The translations under genes were made by a program, and so were the position numbers. Below, piece by piece: positions 60,476-64,000 of a stretch of DNA of 64,000 bases. The stretch comes from Maylandia zebra. Its lineage: Eukaryota > Chordata > Actinopteri > Cichliformes > Cichlidae. The notes under the pieces were generated by a model. The model searched no databases and had not been told where the DNA came from. It saw only the letters and a list, made by a program, of their open reading frames with translations. The stretch covers positions 24,030,560 through 24,094,559 of the forward strand of contig NC_135177.1 of assembly GCF_041146795.1 (NCBI RefSeq), in the 5' to 3' direction. The first letter of the stretch is position 1. Each line of letters begins with the position of its first letter.

Positions 60476-63400
60476 ACCAGGGCAGAGAGAGAGGTGGTGC
60501 TCAGTAATCTGGACACTCTTTGTTCAGTGGCCCTGGGTGAAAAAGTGACTGAAGACTTCCTTCTGGCCAGAGATGCAGTTATTACCATCTGCAACATCAC
60601 TGATCATGTCAGGGTAAGATTATATAAAGCATACCTTTTAAAGGATTTCTTGATTATGGCTATATGAGTCAGGAAATTAAACTACTACCTATCTATAGAT
60701 ACAACTTTGTTAATTTAATATTTACAAATTACTGAATTCATAAAATGCCCAGTTTGGGGGGTCCAGCACAATATTACCATCTTGTACTGCACTGTTTCCA
60801 ATAGCAGTCAAAGGGTGCTCCATTCAGACTGCCTCAGGACCATCAGCTGTTCACCTGTCTCACACAGGCCGTTGCTGAAGGTAAATTCAGAAAAATGACA
60901 ATTTTTCTGTTTTTCATTCTTTTCTTTCCCTGCTCATGGTTTCTTCCCCTGACTGCCTCTGTCTGTGTTTGCTTCAGGTGTGGTGATGGAAGACCCTTAC
61001 TGGCAGAGCTTCATGGAACAGGCTGTCCGTCTCATCTACTTCCTGGCTGAATCGCCTGACCAGCTGTGCTCCAGGCTGCTCCAGCGAAGTGCCCGCCTCT
61101 TACTAGATCAAATTGCAGAAGGTGGCGAAGTCAACAAGGATGCTGGCCAAATGCAAGATGGCTCTCAAGAGTCTAATGAGCAATGTGAACAAGGTGAGTC
61201 CCATCATTGCTCTTTGAGCACTTTTGTGTTCTGAAGCAGGACTAAGCCTTTGTAGATTTTGATGTCTGAAAGGACACTATGTGACACACACGGTGCTTTA
61301 TACTCACACAACAACATGTCTTTCCCTCCTGCAGTGAACTGTGTGTGTCTGGCCCAGCTGTTGGCTGCGTGTGGCTGCGTGGCTTTCTGGCAGGTGTCTC
61401 ACCTTGAGCGCAGCGTGAGTGCTGAGCTGCGGAGGAGGAGAGGAGAGACAGAGGAGAGAGAGGAGAAGGAAAAAGGCCCAGCCGGAAAAGCCAAGGTAAT
61501 GATGATGTGCTGTATGGATGTTATAGAGTCTATAATATCCATACAGCATACATACATACAATTTTATTATACTGTCTATAATATAGACAGTATAATAAAA
61601 TCCATTTGACGTTCGGCAAAATTAGATAAAACATTCAAAGATCTAACTTTATCAGACTTTTAAAAGCATTTTTGCTGCCATGTGTGGCAGTGAAGAATTT
61701 AATTTTGGCAGTTCCAAAAATAATGTGAATATCAACTATTACAGAATTGGACTTCTATAGGTTTATGCTAACTGCCATTTATTACTACTGTTGTCACTGT
61801 GCTATTTGAGCTAATTGGTGGGTTTACTGAGAAAGAAAAGATAACATATTATGTTGCCAGCCCATTCAGTGTGAGAGGGAATATTCAGTATTTTATGACA
61901 TAAGCAAGATATAAGTCATGAGTACAATTACTAACAACCAATTAAGTTTAGTGGCCATCTTTTACTGTAAAGTGTAATCAGACATCTGTGCACAAATGTT
62001 TCGCTTGACAAAAGCAGACATGTTTAAATGTCAGGGTTTTTTTTTAATTTTTTATATGTACTTTCGTGTGACATAAAAATTACACATGAATCCATAACCC
62101 CCTGTGTGGGGAAAAAGCTTTTTGATAATCAGACCAAGCCTCAGCAGGATGGCTTGATGAGATTTCTTTTACCGATGGAATCAGATGAGTGATGGTTCAT
62201 AATTGTTCAGCCCATCAGGGAACAGGAAGATAAATGCTTCCTCAATTAGCATTAGAAGTTTCCAATGTTTTTTTTTTTTTCTTTTCTGTTGTTTTTAGTT
62301 TTTATTTGTGTCTTTTTAGATAGCCATGGAGGGAAAATATGGCAGAGAGACACAAGGCACAATTGAGTCAAACCCAAAATGTTACTGTCACCTGTTTTAA
62401 ACCTTGACAGGAATTCATGATAGTCTAGGCTATGCAGGGTGCTCATGGCTGTACTTCTGTCTCTGTGCTTACTTACACACATCGCAAATATACATTCTTA
62501 GGTGCCACATTTAGGAGTCAAAAAACACTTCTGTAATAGTGTGAGATACTGGCATATCTTATTCATTACCAGATCATAACCAGATTATCAGACATGTATT
62601 TGCAACATGCTAACGTGACCTTATTTTGTCTCTAAAGGGGTGTACAACGAAACGAGTAATAGGTGGCAGAGTTCTGTTCAGCTTCTAGTCAGAAATTTTA
62701 GTGACTTTTTTTTTTTTTTAACCTGGTTAGATCAACATGGTAATTTATGCTGAGTGTGCTCAGCATTAAAATAATTAGCTCAAGTTAAAATGATGATTTT
62801 AGCGTTCTGTGGTATAACCTGTTGTTAAATTGTTGGGATTTTTTCTTCTTCTTTTTTTTTAGCTACATTAATCTCGTCTTTTTCGCAACAGTGTTGCATT
62901 TTACTGTTATTTTTATGTTTATAGATTTTTTTTTACTATCATTTTTATCATAATCATCTAATAATGTGGGTAGAGATCATTTTTGTGAGAATCATATGAG
63001 GTGTGAAACACCCCATTTTATATGATCATGCACAGAACATGAAGCAGGAAAATTTGGTTCAGCAAGTTGAAAACCACAGTCATGATGCCCATGAGTTTGT
63101 CAAGCTAGCTAAGGCAAAGAAAGTCTGGTGGACTTCCTCTGTAGGACACCCCTCTGTAGTGGCTGCATTTTATATTATTCTGCATAAACCGTAATCTATT
63201 TTAAAATGTAATGATTTCCTAACAGCAAACAGCCAATGAGAGCACTATGGAGGAGGAGCTTGGGTTGATTGGTGCCTCTGCTGAAGATACCGAGGCTGAA
63301 CTCATCAGAAACATCTGTGAGACAGAATTACTGGCTGGTAAAGAACCCAACCTTTTTTCTTTTGTTTGTCTGCAGTCACACTAAACAACATTAACCCCTC

Positions 63401-63997
63401 AATTCATACTACAGTCTTTTTATAAATACCACACAAATACCCCACCTCCCTCCCCTCTGCTCTCTAGAGGAGAACCTGCTGAGTGCATTCCTTCCCCTGC
63501 TGGTGAGAGTCTGCGGCTCCCCAGGACGTTATTCCCACCCGCAGCTCACCACTGCTGCCTGTCTGGCACTCTCTCAGTACATGATGATTAGGTAAACACA
63601 TTTCACTTTTCACTACATTTATGTAGTGGTAATACTGTTTGGTGATTAATTAGGTTTTTATGCTGACGGTTGAAGAAATGCTGTAATTCTGTGTTGAGGG
63701 GAATTATTTTTTTTTTTAAAGATTTAAAGAAAGATTTATTACTTCTTAGTGGCCCAAGCAGTTAGCAACTTTATTGCTAACTTAAACATTGAGACTTTAA
63801 ATGCATTTCTTTCTTCTTTTTTTCCTGTATTTCTTAAAAAGCCCATCAGTGTGTGAAGAAAACATCCGTCTCATGTTTACTGTTCTGGAGCGCTCTACTC
63901 TCCCTGTGGTTAGGGCTAATGCCATAATAGCCCTGGGGGACCTCACTGTCCGTTTCCCAAATATTTTGGAGCCCTGGACACAAAATCTCTATGCCAG
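49639..63997 (+). CDS. ncapd2: Condensin I subunit D2 (CAP-D2), partial
   Basis: Non-SMC HEAT-repeat subunit of condensin I, needed for mitotic chromosome compaction. Twenty-four coding exons join in frame (about 1,099 codons of roughly 1,400); the gene continues past the window. Exons: 49639-49756, 50301-50376, 50454-50512, 50646-50821, 51282-51427, 51932-52059, 52235-52358, 52494-52641, 54436-54633, 54709-54843, 54926-55013, 56015-56222, 56364-56482, 57171-57371, 57492-57666, 58211-58295, 58465-58601, 60481-60613, 60805-60880, 60978-61193, 61335-61495, 63226-63337, 63468-63591, 63842-63997. Landmarks: MSWDFFVPVCVGDLVKTGG at the N-terminus, an acidic insert in exon 12, and EEELGLIGASAEDTEAELIR matching human EEELGLVGATADDTEAELIR. 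Introns 8 and 11 host U85-type scaRNAs. The last exon ends at a GT two bases before the window edge. Confidence 0.95.
52642..53993. other. ncapd2 intron 8, upstream of scaRNA copy 1
   Basis: No further gene or RNA is recognised. It is AT-rich with no clear transposon boundaries. Confidence 0.5.
53994..54343 (+). ncRNA. scarna10: U85-type scaRNA (SCARNA10), copy 1, ncapd2 intron 8
   Basis: Chimeric box C/D-H/ACA guide RNA of Cajal bodies modifying U5 snRNA. Box C GTGATGA is at 54002-54008 and box D CTGA at 54333-54336, closed by a terminal stem CTGCCC/GGGCAG (53995-54000 with 54337-54342). The guide TCTTTGGTAAT directly before box D pairs with U5 so that C45 sits opposite the fifth base upstream of box D, as the 2'-O-methylation rule requires. 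An H/ACA pocket has left guide AATCTT (54071-54076) and right guide GTAAGG (54107-54112), pairing on either side of U5 U46. It has a basal stem GGCAGG/CCTGCC, an apical GCAGAG/CTCTGC stem, and an ACA (54121-54123) 14 nt below the pocket. Human U85 is also encoded in an NCAPD2 intron. A GT-repeat tract (54205-54263) lengthens this copy to about 350 nt. Confidence 0.9.
54205..54263. repeat. (GT)n microsatellite within scaRNA copy 1
   Basis: About 59 bp of GT/TG repeat with a few interruptions sits between the H/ACA pocket and box D of the scaRNA, where copy 2 has only a short GTGTGTGTTTGTGTGT. Confidence 0.95.
55101..55388 (+). ncRNA. scarna10: U85-type scaRNA (SCARNA10), copy 2, ncapd2 intron 11
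   Basis: Second copy about 1.1 kb downstream. Box C GTGATGA lies at 55107-55113 and box D CTGA at 55379-55382, with the same U5-C45 guide TCTTTGGTAAT (55368-55378). The H/ACA pocket is unchanged: AATCTT at 55176-55181 and GTAAGG at 55212-55217, with the same basal and apical stems. Identity to copy 1 is high over the first 150 nt and falls in the 3' hairpin, where the GT tract is much shorter. The terminal stem is weaker (GCCC/GGGC, then a mismatch). At about 288 nt it is compact and complete, so both copies may be functional; which is the ancestral one is not shown. Confidence 0.88.
56621..56735. mobile_element. Tc1/mariner-like terminal relic in ncapd2 intron 13
   Basis: CATTCAGCCATGACATTAAA, then ACCACTTAAGTGAATAACAT, resembles the terminal repeat of a common fish Tc1-like element. 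Only about 100 bp remains, without a transposase frame. Confidence 0.4.
59966..60090. repeat. (TA)n/(TG)n compound microsatellite
   Basis: A TA run is followed by imperfect 25-30 bp units alternating TATATATATA with TGTGTGTATGTGTG, repeated about three times. Confidence 0.9.
60393..60473 (+). repeat. (TG)n tract abutting the exon 18 acceptor
   Basis: About 81 bp of uninterrupted TG ends seven bases before the ncapd2 exon 18 start (acceptor TACACCAG). It takes the place of a normal polypyrimidine tract; UG repeats of this kind bind TDP-43 and CELF proteins. Confidence 0.95.
61508..61601. repeat. Two adjacent long palindromes in ncapd2 intron 21
   Basis: The first has 20-bp arms with one mismatch and a 1-base loop (61508-61527 and 61529-61548). 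The second has perfect 19-bp arms with a 3-base loop (61561-61579 and 61583-61601). They are separated by a CATA repeat. Confidence 0.9.
61602..63225. other. ncapd2 intron 21, remainder
   Basis: No gene, guide RNA or bounded transposon was found. T-rich runs occur at 62036-62045, 62268-62280 and 62707-62719. Confidence 0.5.
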
Positions 63998-64000
63998 GTA

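Larger units (their letters stand above)
58602..60480. other. ncapd2 intron 17
   Basis: A 1.9-kb intron with no recognised gene. A TA/TG mixed microsatellite fills 59966-60090, an A-run lies at 60105-60123, and a TG tract adjoins the 3' splice site (60393-60473). Confidence 0.6.

Noticed and set aside
60355-60667. Frames starting in the TG/CA tract (poly Val-Cys, poly Thr-His)
   Set aside because: The true exon starts after the acceptor at 60480; the upstream codons are microsatellite.
62140-62230. Candidate box C/D RNA (TTGATGA motif) in ncapd2 intron 21
   Set aside because: No box D with a closing stem is found at a suitable distance.

Overview
This is vertebrate nuclear DNA: intron-rich genes, GT-AG splicing, long AT-rich introns, dinucleotide microsatellites, and a repeat load (L2, RTE-like, L1-like and REL-type LINEs, hAT, piggyBac-like and Tc1-like pieces) typical of a ray-finned fish, most likely a percomorph teleost. 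I cannot name the species. Six protein genes were rebuilt exon by exon with continuous reading frames; a further gene carries a linker-histone domain.

Layout. 1-7.3 kb is gene-poor and holds an 8-bp-flanked hAT deletion derivative (5240-6169). 7.3-13.4 kb is zyxin (zyx, +). 16.1-22.8 kb is a Kell-family M13 peptidase (kel, +) whose zinc/catalytic motif is degraded. 24.7-26.4 kb is an intron-containing, Lys/Arg-rich linker histone H1-like gene (+). 28.0-30.3 kb is emg1 (-), head to head with nop2 (+, 31.1-36.4 kb) over a short shared promoter. 37.3-40.0 kb is a 5'-truncated L2-type LINE (-) with a long open RT frame. 40.3-48.2 kb is ing4 (+), whose 5.4-kb sixth intron is packed with nested transposons. 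49.6 kb to the end is ncapd2 (+), 24 coding exons covering roughly the first 1,100 residues; the gene runs off the window.

The most interesting content is in ncapd2: introns 8 and 11 each hold a copy of a U85-type (SCARNA10) chimeric C/D-H/ACA scaRNA. Both keep the box C, box D, the guide that places U5 C45 at the fifth base upstream of box D, and a pseudouridylation pocket matching U5 U46. Human U85 is also hosted by NCAPD2, so the host is conserved but the copy number here is two. One copy has a (GT)n microsatellite inside the RNA.

Functional themes: emg1 and nop2 both modify rRNA during ribosome assembly and share a promoter; ing4 and ncapd2 act on chromatin and chromosomes, and the ncapd2 promoter carries E2F- and CHR-like cell-cycle sites. 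Zyx and kel match human 7q34-35 neighbours while emg1/nop2/ing4/ncapd2 match human 12p13, so the window spans a join between two syntenic blocks as seen from human.
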